Source of the DNA: Eubacteriales bacterium
Lineage (GTDB): Bacteria; Bacillota; Clostridia; Lachnospirales; Lachnospiraceae
Length of the DNA: 50,144 bases
Direction of reading: 5' to 3'
Assembly: GCA_030524715.1 (NCBI GenBank)
Contig: JAUNGB010000027.1
Location: 3,666 to 53,809 of the forward strand
Positions 17,837-25,154 of the stretch are shown here, piece after piece. Under the pieces are notes generated by a model. The model had not been told where the DNA came from. It saw only the letters and a list, made by a program, of their open reading frames with translations, and did not search any database. Position numbers and translations under genes: made by a program. Each line of letters starts with the position of its first letter. Position 1 is the first letter of the stretch.

Positions 17837-18700
17837 ATGGAATTAAGAACAGCGGCGTCACCGAGAGATGTGAAACATTATACAACAGAAAGGCTCAGGG
17901 AGGAATTTTTGATCGCGCCTGTTTTTTGCAAAGACGAGATCAAACTGGTATACAGTCATATTGACCGCATTATTACAGGAAGCGCTATGCCTGTCAAAAA
18001 AAGCCTTGTGCTGACAGCGGGACAGGAACTCCGGGCTGAATATTTTCTTCAGAGAAGAGAACTTGGGGTAATCAACATTGGCGGTCCGGGACGGATCCTG
18101 ATCGATGGAAAAACATGGAACGTAGGGAGCAGGGACGGAATGTACATCGGTCTGGGAGCGAAGGAGATTATCTTTGAAAGCGAAGACAGCGGGAAGCCTG
18201 CGAAATTTTATCTGAACAGCGCGCCTGCGCATATGGCCTATCCCACAAAGCTAATTAAGCCGGAGGGAGAACCGGGTGAAGGGGTCGTGATCGTTCATCC
18301 GGAAAATAAGGTGGAACTTGGAAGTCTGGAAAAGTCCAATCACAGAACCATCTGCAAATATATTCTTCCGGGACAAGTGGAAAGCTGCCAGCTTGAAATG
18401 GGCATGACACATCTTGAGCCGGGGAGTGTGTGGAATACTATGCCATGCCACACCCATGACCGGAGGATGGAGGTTTATCTGTATTTTGACATTCCGGAGG
18501 ATGGATTTGTGATGCACTATATGGGAGAACCCACAGAAACCCGTCATATTATTGTACGGAACGAAGAAGCCGTCATTTCACCGAGCTGGTCCATCCATTC
18601 CGGCTGCGGATCTCAGGCATATACGTTTATCTGGGGAATGGTCGGGGAAAATCAGGATTTTGACGATATGGACAGCGTAGATAATAAAGATTTAAGGTAG
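17837..18700 (+). CDS. kduI: 5-dehydro-4-deoxy-D-glucuronate isomerase
   Basis: Cupin-fold isomerase of 287 aa, close to the usual 276-280. It converts 5-keto-4-deoxyuronate to 3-deoxy-D-glycero-2,5-hexodiulosonate. The metal-binding cluster typical of KduI is visible in MPCHTHDRRMEVYLYF (two His and a Glu) with a further His in SWSIHSGCGS. The N-terminal YTTERLREEFLI and the INIGGPGRILIDG stretch are also characteristic. It sits between GH88 and kduD, exactly the pathway order. Confidence 0.96.
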   Translation: MELRTAASPRDVKHYTTERLREEFLIAPVFCKDEIKLVYSHIDRIITGSAMPVKKSLVLTAGQELRAEYFLQRRELGVINIGGPGRILIDGKTWNVGSRDGMYIGLGAKEIIFESEDSGKPAKFYLNSAPAHMAYPTKLIKPEGEPGEGVVIVHPENKVELGSLEKSNHRTICKYILPGQVESCQLEMGMTHLEPGSVWNTMPCHTHDRRMEVYLYFDIPEDGFVMHYMGEPTETRHIIVRNEEAVISPSWSIHSGCGSQAYTFIWGMVGENQDFDDMDSVDNKDLR

Positions 18701-18717
18701 GACAGCAGGAGGTTAAA

Positions 18718-19518
18718 ATGGATATGAAGAATCTTTTTTCATTGGAAGGAAAAGTGGCTCTGGTAACAGGCGCGGCATATGGGATCGGCTTTGCGATCGC
18801 AGAAGCGCTTGCAGGAGCGGGCGCAAGGATTGCCTTTAACTGCAGGGGACAGGAGCATTTGAAAAAAGCTCTTGAGGCATACAAAGAAAAGGGAATTGAC
18901 GCGAAAGGGTATATCTGTGATGTGACGGACGAGCAGCAGGTAGTACAAATGGTTGCGGATATTGAGAAGGAACTGGGAACCGTCGATATTCTGGTAAATA
19001 ACGCGGGAATCATCAAGAGAATCCCCATGCATGAAATGAGTGCGGAAGAATTCCGGCAGGTTGTGGATATTGACCTGAATGCGCCGTTTATCGTTTCCAA
19101 GGCAGTAATTCCCGGGATGATCAAAAAAGGCCATGGAAAGATCATCAATATCTGTTCTATGATGAGTGAGCTTGGCCGTGAAACAGTATCTGCCTATGCA
19201 GCGGCAAAGGGCGGACTGAAAATGCTGACTAAAAATATTGCTTCCGAATATGGTGAGTATAATATCCAGTGCAATGGCATCGGCCCCGGATATATTGCCA
19301 CACCACAGACAGCGCCTCTTCGCGAAGTTCAGGCGGATGGTTCCCGTCATCCCTTTGACCGTTTCATTATCGGAAAAACGCCTGCAGCACGCTGGGGAAC
19401 TCCGGAGGATCTGATGGGACCGGCAGTATTTCTTGCCTCGGACGCTTCTGATTTTGTAAACGGACATATTTTGTATGTGGACGGCGGCATTCTGGCATAC
19501 ATTGGTAAACAGCCGTAA
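18718..19518 (+). CDS. kduD: 2-dehydro-3-deoxy-D-gluconate 5-dehydrogenase
   Basis: Short-chain dehydrogenase of 266 aa. The Rossmann dinucleotide motif is TGAAYGIG (residues 18-25), the NNAG motif is at about 94-97, and the catalytic YxxxK is Y160-AAA-K164. It reduces the diketo product of KduI to 2-keto-3-deoxygluconate with NAD(P)H. GAGG lies just upstream, 18 nt after kduI. The name rests on family resemblance plus the kduI neighbour. Enzymes for the last steps (KdgK, KdgA) are not in the window. Confidence 0.93.
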   Translation: MDMKNLFSLEGKVALVTGAAYGIGFAIAEALAGAGARIAFNCRGQEHLKKALEAYKEKGIDAKGYICDVTDEQQVVQMVADIEKELGTVDILVNNAGIIKRIPMHEMSAEEFRQVVDIDLNAPFIVSKAVIPGMIKKGHGKIINICSMMSELGRETVSAYAAAKGGLKMLTKNIASEYGEYNIQCNGIGPGYIATPQTAPLREVQADGSRHPFDRFIIGKTPAARWGTPEDLMGPAVFLASDASDFVNGHILYVDGGILAYIGKQP

Positions 19519-19520
19519 CA

Positions 19521-19604
19521 TGGAATGACTGGAATGAAATAGCTGATATGGAATGAATGGTATGAAATGACTAGTATGGAATAACTGGTATGAAATGAAC
19601 GATA
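19521..19604 (+). repeat. Three tandem 28-bp repeats between kduD and next gene
   Basis: Three contiguous 28-bp units at 19521-19548, 19549-19576 and 19577-19604 begin TGGAATGA/TGGAATAA and share the core TGG(A/T)ATGAAAT. They fill the space between kduD and the next gene with no spacers, ending just before its GGAGG site. They are rich in ATGA and contain several short ATG-stop frames. Confidence 0.85.
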
Positions 19605-19621
19605 GGAAAATGGAGGAAAAA

Positions 19622-20437
19622 ATGTTTTGTCTGAAAATTATTGATAAAAATCAGATTACCGTGGCAGTCAGCAGAGGCGAGCACGAGGCAAATCTGGCTG
19701 TGTCACGGGAATATGAGGAGGGTGACAGAATTTTTCTGGAAGTTTCTGAAAAGCCCTGTTATGTATGGCTTCAGATTGATGACGCACTGGGAAAATCTCT
19801 GGTGTATGTCAAGGAGGATATTCAGTATACAGTGCCTTTTGGGGAGCAGAGCATCAATCTGTCTCCCAAGGCTTTCTCCGGGAAACGGCATCTGGTCAGT
19901 GTCAGAAAAGCAAGAGATTTTGAGATCAATACCTATAGAAATCTGGCATTGAACGTGAATGACCAGCACGGAAATACCATGTTTTTTCCCCATGCTTCGG
20001 CAAATGTGGAAACAAGAGGGGAAGCGGTTTTTGCTGCAAAAAACGCCATAGACGGAGTTACAGCCAATCACTGCCACGGAGAATGGCCCTTTGAATCATG
20101 GGGCATTAACCGGAATCCGGATGCCAGAATGAAGATTGAATTTGGAAGAGAAGTGAAAGTGGACAGGCTTATAGTCTATTTGCGGGCGGATTTTCCTCAT
20201 GATAACTGGTGGGAGAAAGCCACTGTAACTTTTTCAAACGGAGAAAACATGGAACTCACGTTCAGAAAGACAGATGAGGCGCAGGAATTTGTTTTTGACG
20301 CAAAGAGAATAAGCTGGCTGGAGCTGTCACATCTGATTGCTTCCGACGAACCCTCGCCGTTTCCGGCACTGACGCAGTTTGAAGTTTATGGAACAGAGAT
20401 AACAGAGGCGGCAGATGAACGTGAGAATCAGGATTAG
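19622..20437 (+). CDS. Putative carbohydrate-binding protein with F5/8C-like domain
   Basis: A 271-aa protein without signal peptide. The start at 19622 follows GGAGG; the longer frame from 19595 lies partly in the tandem repeats. The N-terminal 100 residues look like a small beta domain (VAVSRGEHEANLAVSREY). The C-terminal part resembles a galactose-binding jelly roll of the discoidin type: ASANVETRGEAVFAAKNAID, WPFESWGI, RMKIEFGREVKVDRLIVYLR and a final QFEVYGTE strand. It may bind or process the glycan fragment inside the cell; no catalytic motif is recognised. Its TAG stop lies at the first bases of the 44-bp hairpin repeat (20437-20480). Confidence 0.6.
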   Translation: MFCLKIIDKNQITVAVSRGEHEANLAVSREYEEGDRIFLEVSEKPCYVWLQIDDALGKSLVYVKEDIQYTVPFGEQSINLSPKAFSGKRHLVSVRKARDFEINTYRNLALNVNDQHGNTMFFPHASANVETRGEAVFAAKNAIDGVTANHCHGEWPFESWGINRNPDARMKIEFGREVKVDRLIVYLRADFPHDNWWEKATVTFSNGENMELTFRKTDEAQEFVFDAKRISWLELSHLIASDEPSPFPALTQFEVYGTEITEAADERENQD

Positions 20438-20480
20438 AGCGTGTTTGAAAATTGCGGGAATGAATTTTCAAACATACTCT
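20437..20480 (+). repeat. 44-bp hairpin repeat, copy 1
   Basis: A near-perfect inverted repeat with arms GAGCGTGTTTGAAAATT and AATTTTCAAACATACTC around the loop GCGGGAATG. A second copy at 36427-36470 differs at four positions by eye. Here it separates the binding-protein gene from the nitrilase-like gene. It has no T run, so it is more like a mobile palindromic repeat than a terminator. Confidence 0.85.
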
Positions 20481-20511
20481 AGTGATGCAGGCGCCGGGGA
20501 AAGGAAAACAA

Positions 20512-21339
20512 ATGAAAATAGGACTGCTTCAGACCAAACAAAATGAACTCTATGATTTTACGCGGCCGGAAAAGATGCGGACTGAGGAAGAAATTCTGCA
20601 ATATCAGAAAGAGATGACAGATAAAAACCTGCTGTTGGCAAGAAAAGCAGCAGGACAGGGAGCACAGGTTCTGGTAACGTCTGAGGTTGTGAACTTTGCG
20701 GGACGGCCGAAGCAGTATAACGGAAATTACAATAAGCTTATTAAAAAAACTCAAAGTAAGGTATTGGAGGCATTTTCACAGATTGCTGAGGAATTCAAGA
20801 CGTATATTGTTTTAGGAATGTTCCTGGCTGATGAAGAGGATGAACTTTATAATTGCGCGGTTTTTCTGGATCCTCTTGGAAATGTGAAACAATGCTATAA
20901 GAAAACACATCTGGCAGGGGAAGAAAAAGAGTATTTGAAACCGGGAAATGATCTGCCTGTAGTGGAAACCGAATATGGAAATTTTGGATTTGCCGTCTGC
21001 TGGGATATGCAGTTTCCGGAAACGGCAAGGATACTGGCGCTTAAAGGAGCAGATATTATTTTCTGCCCCACATGGGGCTGGGAATGGATCTATGGACCTG
21101 CCAGGGCCTATGAAAATGGGATTTATGTTGCTGCCGCAATGGGCGTCCCCTATTGGATGGATATTGAAGGACTCCGCAGTCCCAGTCAGATTATAACTCC
21201 GGATGGCAGCATATTAGCATGTGGGAATACCTCTGGCGATGATGCTGTCGTTGGAGAGGCAGATATCAGAACAGCACAAGTATACCGAAAAGCACGGCTG
21301 GGAGACAGACGACAGGAATTATACAGAAAACTGTTGTAG
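20512..21339 (+). CDS. Carbon-nitrogen hydrolase (nitrilase superfamily)
   Basis: Cytoplasmic amidohydrolase of 275 aa. The Glu-Lys-Cys triad is visible: Glu58 (VLVTSEVVNF), Lys131 (CYKKTHLAGEE) and Cys163 (FGFAVCWDMQFPE). ATG 20512 is chosen for its AAAGGA site; a GTG at 20482 would start inside the repeat. Superfamily members hydrolyse amides or nitriles. The substrate is unknown. Its place at the end of a glycan operon suggests a modified sugar carrying an amide or N-acyl group, or housekeeping unrelated to the glycan. It is the last gene before the convergent M56 gene. Confidence 0.88.
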   Translation: MKIGLLQTKQNELYDFTRPEKMRTEEEILQYQKEMTDKNLLLARKAAGQGAQVLVTSEVVNFAGRPKQYNGNYNKLIKKTQSKVLEAFSQIAEEFKTYIVLGMFLADEEDELYNCAVFLDPLGNVKQCYKKTHLAGEEKEYLKPGNDLPVVETEYGNFGFAVCWDMQFPETARILALKGADIIFCPTWGWEWIYGPARAYENGIYVAAAMGVPYWMDIEGLRSPSQIITPDGSILACGNTSGDDAVVGEADIRTAQVYRKARLGDRRQELYRKLL

Positions 21340-21372
21340 AAACAGAAGAGTGAATGTTATTATCTTTCCCCC

Positions 21373-21435
21373 TTAATCTTTCGGGATTTACTCCCCCGCA
21401 GCGAAGCTGCGGGGAAATGAACCCTGAGAGATTAA
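21373..21435. terminator. Nested hairpin between convergent genes
   Basis: An inner perfect 9-bp stem (CCCCGCAGC-GAA-GCTGCGGGG, 21394-21414) sits inside an outer pairing of TTAATCTTTCGGG (21373-21385) with CCCTGAGAGATTAA (21422-21435). It lies between the ends of the nitrilase-like gene (+) and the M56 gene (-), so a two-way terminator is likely. A related hairpin is at 24001-24027. Confidence 0.6.
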
Positions 21436-21447
21436 AATAATTGTATA

Positions 21448-22752
21448 TTATTTATGAGGACATTTAGGATAGGAAGTGGTATATTCTAAAACTCTGTTTT
21501 TTATATAGCTACATTTTGAACATATTTGAGCCTTGTATTTTTTTATAGAACAGCCGCCATTGTTTTTGACATTATGTTCGTATAAATATTTCGTTTGAAA
21601 AGAATGAATACAGGATACTTTTTTTATTGAGGAATCAACAATAGGCAATGCAATATAAGTATTGTCTCCCAGCTTTAAAACAATATTGGAAACCGAAAAA
21701 TCGACATTTTCTTCTTCAACATAGTATTGAGAATCAGAAACGCATTTGGGAGAAAAAAACTCTATGGTTTCATTATCGCCCATATATTCTTCGGGATTCC
21801 AGTTGGTATTTTTTAAAGGGGCATATGCCCATGTAGTAAAAGCACTTATAAAAACTGTAATAACAGATAATAGTATAGATACGATCTTTTTAGGTGATGT
21901 TGATTTTTCCCTTTTCATAATATACATAATCCTCCGTTTCATATTAAATTTAGCTGCAGAAAAGCCGTTTCTCCATACTACAGGCAAAGGTGTATGATCT
22001 GAGGAAATTTCCACTAGGAGACGGGCATATTCTTTCCTTTTATTTATATCTAAATCTCCTATTGCATAAATGTCGCATAAATATTCGCATAATGTGTTAT
22101 ACATTAATAATAAAATATAGGAGAATGGATTATAAAAATGTAAACAAATAATTACGAGGCAAAATAGTTTCATCCAGGTATCATGATTTTTTATATGACA
22201 ATATTCATGTTTGTATAAGACCTCTTTATAATCTGAATATAAAAGGGCTTTGGGCAGGACAATGTAAGTTTTGAAAAAACCTACAGAATAAGGGCTATGC
22301 AAATTATCCAGTACTACAATATGAATTTGGCTTTCTTTTGCTTTTAGTGTGGTGCAATGTGAAATAGTATTAATTAATTTCATATATGATCTTATTTGTA
22401 TAGATGCAAAAATAATAACGCATAAAAACCATATAATTGCCACGGAAACAACCTTCCAGGAAAGCCATATGTATTGGTTCCTTATATCCAAAATTAAATA
22501 TTCAGAAGGATATAGCCGTATGGTTTCGCTTAAAGGGGCTTTTTCTTCATACCAAAATTTAAAAAAATAGTAAACAGAATTTGGCAAAATATAATATAAA
22601 AGCTGTATAGGTATAAGGTAAAAAAATATACTGAATTTTAAAAGCCGCATTCCAAAGCGTATCAAAAAATTTTCCTTTTGCATCAACCATAAAAAAATGC
22701 AGAGAACTAAAGGAATCGTTCCAGCTATTGTCATAGTAAATGGTAATATCAT
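21448..22752 (-). CDS. M56 family (BlaR1-type) membrane metallopeptidase, sensor
   Basis: Membrane zinc protease of 434 aa that pairs with the BlaI-type repressor gene 3 nt upstream. N-terminal membrane segments are followed by the cytoplasmic peptidase with zinc motif HEYCH (residues 182-186) and downstream acidic CEYLCDIYAI. A membrane segment near residues 290-312 leads to the outside domain. Instead of a penicillin-binding domain, the C-terminus is a small cysteine-rich tail (GGCSIKKYKAQICSKCSYI...YPKCPHK) with C-x2-C spacing. By analogy with BlaR1, sensing outside would lead to cleavage of the repressor. The ligand is unknown. The gene is markedly AT-rich against its neighbours, suggesting transfer. 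Confidence 0.88.
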   Translation of the reverse strand: MILPFTMTIAGTIPLVLCIFLWLMQKENFLIRFGMRLLKFSIFFYLIPIQLLYYILPNSVYYFFKFWYEEKAPLSETIRLYPSEYLILDIRNQYIWLSWKVVSVAIIWFLCVIIFASIQIRSYMKLINTISHCTTLKAKESQIHIVVLDNLHSPYSVGFFKTYIVLPKALLYSDYKEVLYKHEYCHIKNHDTWMKLFCLVIICLHFYNPFSYILLLMYNTLCEYLCDIYAIGDLDINKRKEYARLLVEISSDHTPLPVVWRNGFSAAKFNMKRRIMYIMKREKSTSPKKIVSILLSVITVFISAFTTWAYAPLKNTNWNPEEYMGDNETIEFFSPKCVSDSQYYVEEENVDFSVSNIVLKLGDNTYIALPIVDSSIKKVSCIHSFQTKYLYEHNVKNNGGCSIKKYKAQICSKCSYIKNRVLEYTTSYPKCPHK

Positions 22753-22755
22753 AAC

Positions 22756-23127
22756 TTATAATCTTTCAATAAACTCTAATAACTCATCTTTTTCTTTATC
22801 TGTAAGTTTGTGACATCCGGTAAAAGCATATATAAAATTTTTTATTGATCCGTGATAAGATTCATCAACAATTTTTTTTGCTTGTTGCTGATAATAATCT
22901 TCCTGAGATAGAGCAGGAAAATATTCTGCTCTGGAATGATTTTTATCAACGCAAATAAGTCCCTTCTTAGCAAGACGGGATAAAAAAGTATTAATAGTCT
23001 GTTTTTTCCAATTTTTTTTCTTTACATCATTACAGTAACTCATAATTTCTGAAAATCTGGCTGGAGTATCTCTTGACCACAGATATTCCAGAATAAGCAT
23101 ACATGCGTCACTAAGCTCATTAGGCAT
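22756..23127 (-). CDS. BlaI/MecI/CopY-family transcriptional repressor
   Basis: A 123-aa winged-helix repressor. The opening LSDACMLILEYLWSRDTPARF and the NTFLSRLAKKGLICVDKNHSRAEYFPALS segment match the family DNA-binding domain. The C-terminal half (YQQQAKKIVDESYHGSIKNF) is the dimerisation part and would be cut by the M56 partner. It is in an operon with the M56 gene. Its promoter at 23187-23215 carries a TGTAATACA site immediately after the -10 box, fitting autorepression. Confidence 0.93.
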   Translation of the reverse strand: MPNELSDACMLILEYLWSRDTPARFSEIMSYCNDVKKKNWKKQTINTFLSRLAKKGLICVDKNHSRAEYFPALSQEDYYQQQAKKIVDESYHGSIKNFIYAFTGCHKLTDKEKDELLEFIERL

Positions 23128-23172
23128 ATAAATACCAGTCCCTTTCTTAATTTTTGTGATGGTACTTCATTT

Positions 23173-23215
23173 TGTAATACATTTGAATTATATAACATAA
23201 AAGTGAAATGGTCAA
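23173..23215 (-). promoter_or_regulatory. blaI-M56 promoter with overlapping operator-like palindrome
   Basis: On the minus strand TTGACC (23210-23215) is 17 bp from TATAAT (23187-23192). Just downstream, TGTATTACA (23173-23181; plus strand TGTAATACA) is a TGTA/TACA palindrome like BlaI-family operators and would cover the start site. Confidence 0.7.
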
Positions 23216-23262
23216 TACATTTAAAGGTAAAAATTTCCTCATTCGATACACAATCCACGAGG

Positions 23263-23301
23263 GCGCAAAACTGACGTCCGACAGATGTCAGTTTTGCGCC
23301 G
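23263..23301. repeat. Perfect 14-bp stem hairpin
   Basis: GGCGCAAAACTGAC (23263-23276) pairs perfectly with GTCAGTTTTGCGCC (23288-23301) around an 11-nt loop. It lies between the blaI promoter and the 178-aa gene, next to the dispersed repeat at 23338-23381. The two may be parts of one non-autonomous element spanning about 23245-23400. It could also end transcription of the upstream gene, though no T run follows. Confidence 0.7.
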
Positions 23302-23337
23302 ACAGGGGTGGAACGAAGAGTGTAGGATTCGGTTTGA

Positions 23338-23381
23338 AATTATGTCAGCGTAGCTGCTTCGAATTTCGCATTAAGACTCGC
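23338..23381 (-). repeat. Dispersed 44-bp repeat, copy 2
   Basis: On the minus strand this block matches 4623-4666 at 37 of 44 positions, with shared cores GCGAGTCTT, TGCG, ATTCG, CAGCTACGCTGA and ATAATT. It lies in the AT-rich BlaI/M56 locus but is itself GC-richer than its surroundings. Confidence 0.7.
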
Positions 23382-23412
23382 GGATGAGGATTGAATGTTT
23401 TGTAGATGCTCA

Positions 23413-23949
23413 TCACTCTAAATTAATAGTAAAAGCCTTATCGACTGGAATCTCCTTTACTTCATCGTAAACGGCATCCTCAAAGATATCTCCATCTATT
23501 TCTTCTGTAGAAAGGATGGTTTTTCCTTCCGTTTTTTGCTCATATAACTGCAATTCCATAGAAGAAAAATCTGCTAATTGTTTATGAGAAGTGAAAAAAG
23601 CAAGATTTTTATCGGCATAAGATAAATGAAAATCTATTTCTTCTTTCTGATTTGTTGTGCCTTTTAAATAATAATCGCTATCCGTCTGCAAATTATTAAC
23701 TTCTCCTATGATTATATAAGAATTATTTATTTTACATAAATAATCCAATTGCATTATTTCCTGTTCTTTTTCCTTAAGACTTATGTTAATGGGAATAAAA
23801 CTTTCTTGATAGTCATTCTCATCAGCATATACAGAAATTCCAGCGAAAGCTTTCTGCATTACTTGTGTAAGAGGTAAAGAATAATAAAATACACCTAACC
23901 CAATCCCTATTATAATAACCAATATAATTTGACTTTTTTTACGATACAT
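23413..23949 (-). CDS. Membrane-anchored protein of unknown function
   Basis: A 178-aa protein I do not recognise. It has one N-terminal membrane segment (IILVIIIGIGLGVFYYSLPL) and an outside domain of about 150 residues rich in Glu, Asp and Lys. It has no catalytic motif. GGGGG lies a few bases upstream of the ATG. It is on the same strand as, and between, the exported 169-aa protein and the BlaI/M56 pair, so it may belong to the same regulated set. The AT-rich composition matches those genes. Confidence 0.7.
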   Translation of the reverse strand: MYRKKSQIILVIIIGIGLGVFYYSLPLTQVMQKAFAGISVYADENDYQESFIPINISLKEKEQEIMQLDYLCKINNSYIIIGEVNNLQTDSDYYLKGTTNQKEEIDFHLSYADKNLAFFTSHKQLADFSSMELQLYEQKTEGKTILSTEEIDGDIFEDAVYDEVKEIPVDKAFTINLE

Positions 23950-24000
23950 TTTACAGTAGCCCCCTTTTGATTAGGATTTTTTATTTCTCTGGGTGGTTTA

Positions 24001-24027
24001 ACTCCCCACAGCTTTGCTGCGGGGAGT
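24001..24027. other. Hairpin related to that at 21394-21414
   Basis: ACTCCCCACAGC-TTT-GCTGCGGGGAGT is a 12-bp stem with one G-U pair. It shares the CTCCCC-CAGC...GCTGCGGGGA core with the hairpin at the other end of the BlaI/M56 locus. It lies between the two exported-protein genes and could attenuate transcription. Confidence 0.5.
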
Positions 24028-24141
24028 TTCATTTCATTTACATTTTCCTGCTATGTTTTATACATATTCCTTTTTTCTTTGACTTATTTTCTCTATAAAA
24101 ATGCGAGAATTTACTATAGTTTTACAAGATTTGATATGCAT

Positions 24142-24651
24142 TTATGAGTATGTTACATTTCCATTCTTATCAACAGTAATTTTAATTGTTTTATATGTTG
24201 ACTTGCCTGTTTGATTGTTTATTGCTGTACAGTATAGTGTTGCTGTATCATCATACATACTTTTACTAGCTTTTCCTCTATATTTGTTAGAATATGGTAT
24301 AATTTTTGAATATACGGTTTCACATTCGCTGTAAGAACCCGTATATTTAAAACGCCCCTCTAATTCAAATTTTATATGATATTTTTTATTTCCGTTACTT
24401 TGTATTGAATAAATAGTCCAAGAACGAGTTAACGTTTTTCGATGTGTGATCAAACCATTCGGTTCTACTTCTAAAACTATATAATCTTCAATTAATGCCT
24501 CATCGCCTCCCTCTAATTCTTCAATATGACTATTTAACAAAATTTTTTCTTCTATTACTTCATCATCATTATTAGCGGCGCTAACAGTAAGGATATTACT
24601 AAAAATTAAAATAAGCATAAGTACAATTATGAACGATTTATTTTTTTTCAT
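24142..24651 (-). CDS. Secreted protein of unknown function
   Basis: A 169-aa protein with a clear signal peptide (KSFIIVLMLILIFSNILTVSA, cleavage after VSA) and a mature domain that looks beta-rich (KKYHIKFELEGRFKYTGSY, STYKTIKITVDKNGNVTYS). I do not recognise the family. AAAGGGG precedes the ATG. It is the first gene of the AT-rich locus that ends with BlaI and M56. Its promoter carries two palindromes of the TACA/TGTA type, so repression by the BlaI-type protein at 22756-23127 is likely. Confidence 0.75.
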   Translation of the reverse strand: MKKNKSFIIVLMLILIFSNILTVSAANNDDEVIEEKILLNSHIEELEGGDEALIEDYIVLEVEPNGLITHRKTLTRSWTIYSIQSNGNKKYHIKFELEGRFKYTGSYSECETVYSKIIPYSNKYRGKASKSMYDDTATLYCTAINNQTGKSTYKTIKITVDKNGNVTYS

Positions 24652-24703
24652 ATTTGTTCCCCTTTCTTTTGCTGTAATGGCTGTGGTTTTTTATGCGATA
24701 TTT

Positions 24704-24728
24704 TTAATATGCCATTGGTATCACCTCC
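24704..24728 (-). other. Three-codon ORF with perfect Shine-Dalgarno
   Basis: On the minus strand GGAGGTGA (24721-24728), a full anti-SD match, is followed after five bases by ATG GCA TAT TAA (24715-24704). It sits in the leader of the secreted 169-aa protein, about 50 nt before its ATG. It could be a regulatory minimal ORF or the remains of a lost gene. Confidence 0.4.
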
Positions 24729-24739
24729 GATCCTATAAA

Positions 24740-24794
24740 TACTACATTAAGTAGTACATATTTGTATATTACCATATCGTTCTCAAATTTGCAA
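24740..24794 (-). promoter_or_regulatory. Promoter with two overlapping BlaI-like palindromes
   Basis: On the minus strand TTGCAA (24789-24794) is 17 bp from TAATAT (24766-24771), which is preceded by TGG. Just downstream are TACA-TATT-TGTA (24755-24766) and TACTAC-ATTAA-GTAGTA (24740-24756), both palindromes of the kind bound by BlaI/MecI repressors. They would cover the start site of the secreted protein gene. Confidence 0.6.
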
Positions 24795-24952
24795 ATAAAA
24801 AGCGTTAAAAATATATATAAATATTCTGATAAAAATTTGTTTGTTTTTACATATTTTAAAATTGCCTCATATATTATATAATAAAAAGTTGTATTACGAA
24901 ATATAGTACATATATTTGTGAGCAAATTGTTCTTGCTTGATGCAAGAAGGAA

Positions 24953-25095
24953 TTAACAAAAGCCGATTAAGTTTTACATGGATTTAACGGATTTACGAAA
25001 GCAGATTTAATAGTGCGCTGATATAGTATGCTCGTCAACACGGAATTCCTGGACAAATTTTTTCTGGTTGTGCGGGTACAATTGCGGGTACAATC
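24953..25095 (+). promoter_or_regulatory. Upstream region of alkaline phosphatase gene, possible PHO boxes
   Basis: TTTACA (24973-24978) and TTAACG (24984-24989) are 11 bp apart, as in PhoP direct repeats of Bacillus, with another TTAACA at 24953. A TATAGT -10 candidate is at 25022-25027. A perfect-but-one tandem duplication, GCGGGTACAATT/C, occupies 25072-25095. Phosphate control is suggested by the gene downstream and not otherwise shown. Confidence 0.3.
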
Positions 25096-25154
25096 TGACC
25101 GCGCAGTCAGGAACTTTTAGAAAATAATAAAGGTAAAATGAAGGAGAATTTATA

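Noticed and set aside
19521-19604. 28-bp repeats as a CRISPR array
   Set aside because: The units are directly contiguous without spacers and no cas genes are nearby.
21448-22752. Beta-lactam resistance sensor BlaR1
   Set aside because: The zinc protease part fits, but there is no penicillin-binding domain and no beta-lactamase gene nearby.
24704-24925. 73-aa minus-strand ORF upstream of the secreted protein gene
   Set aside because: It spans the promoter, the BlaI-like palindromes and the leader, has no ribosome site, and its residue make-up follows from AT-rich DNA.
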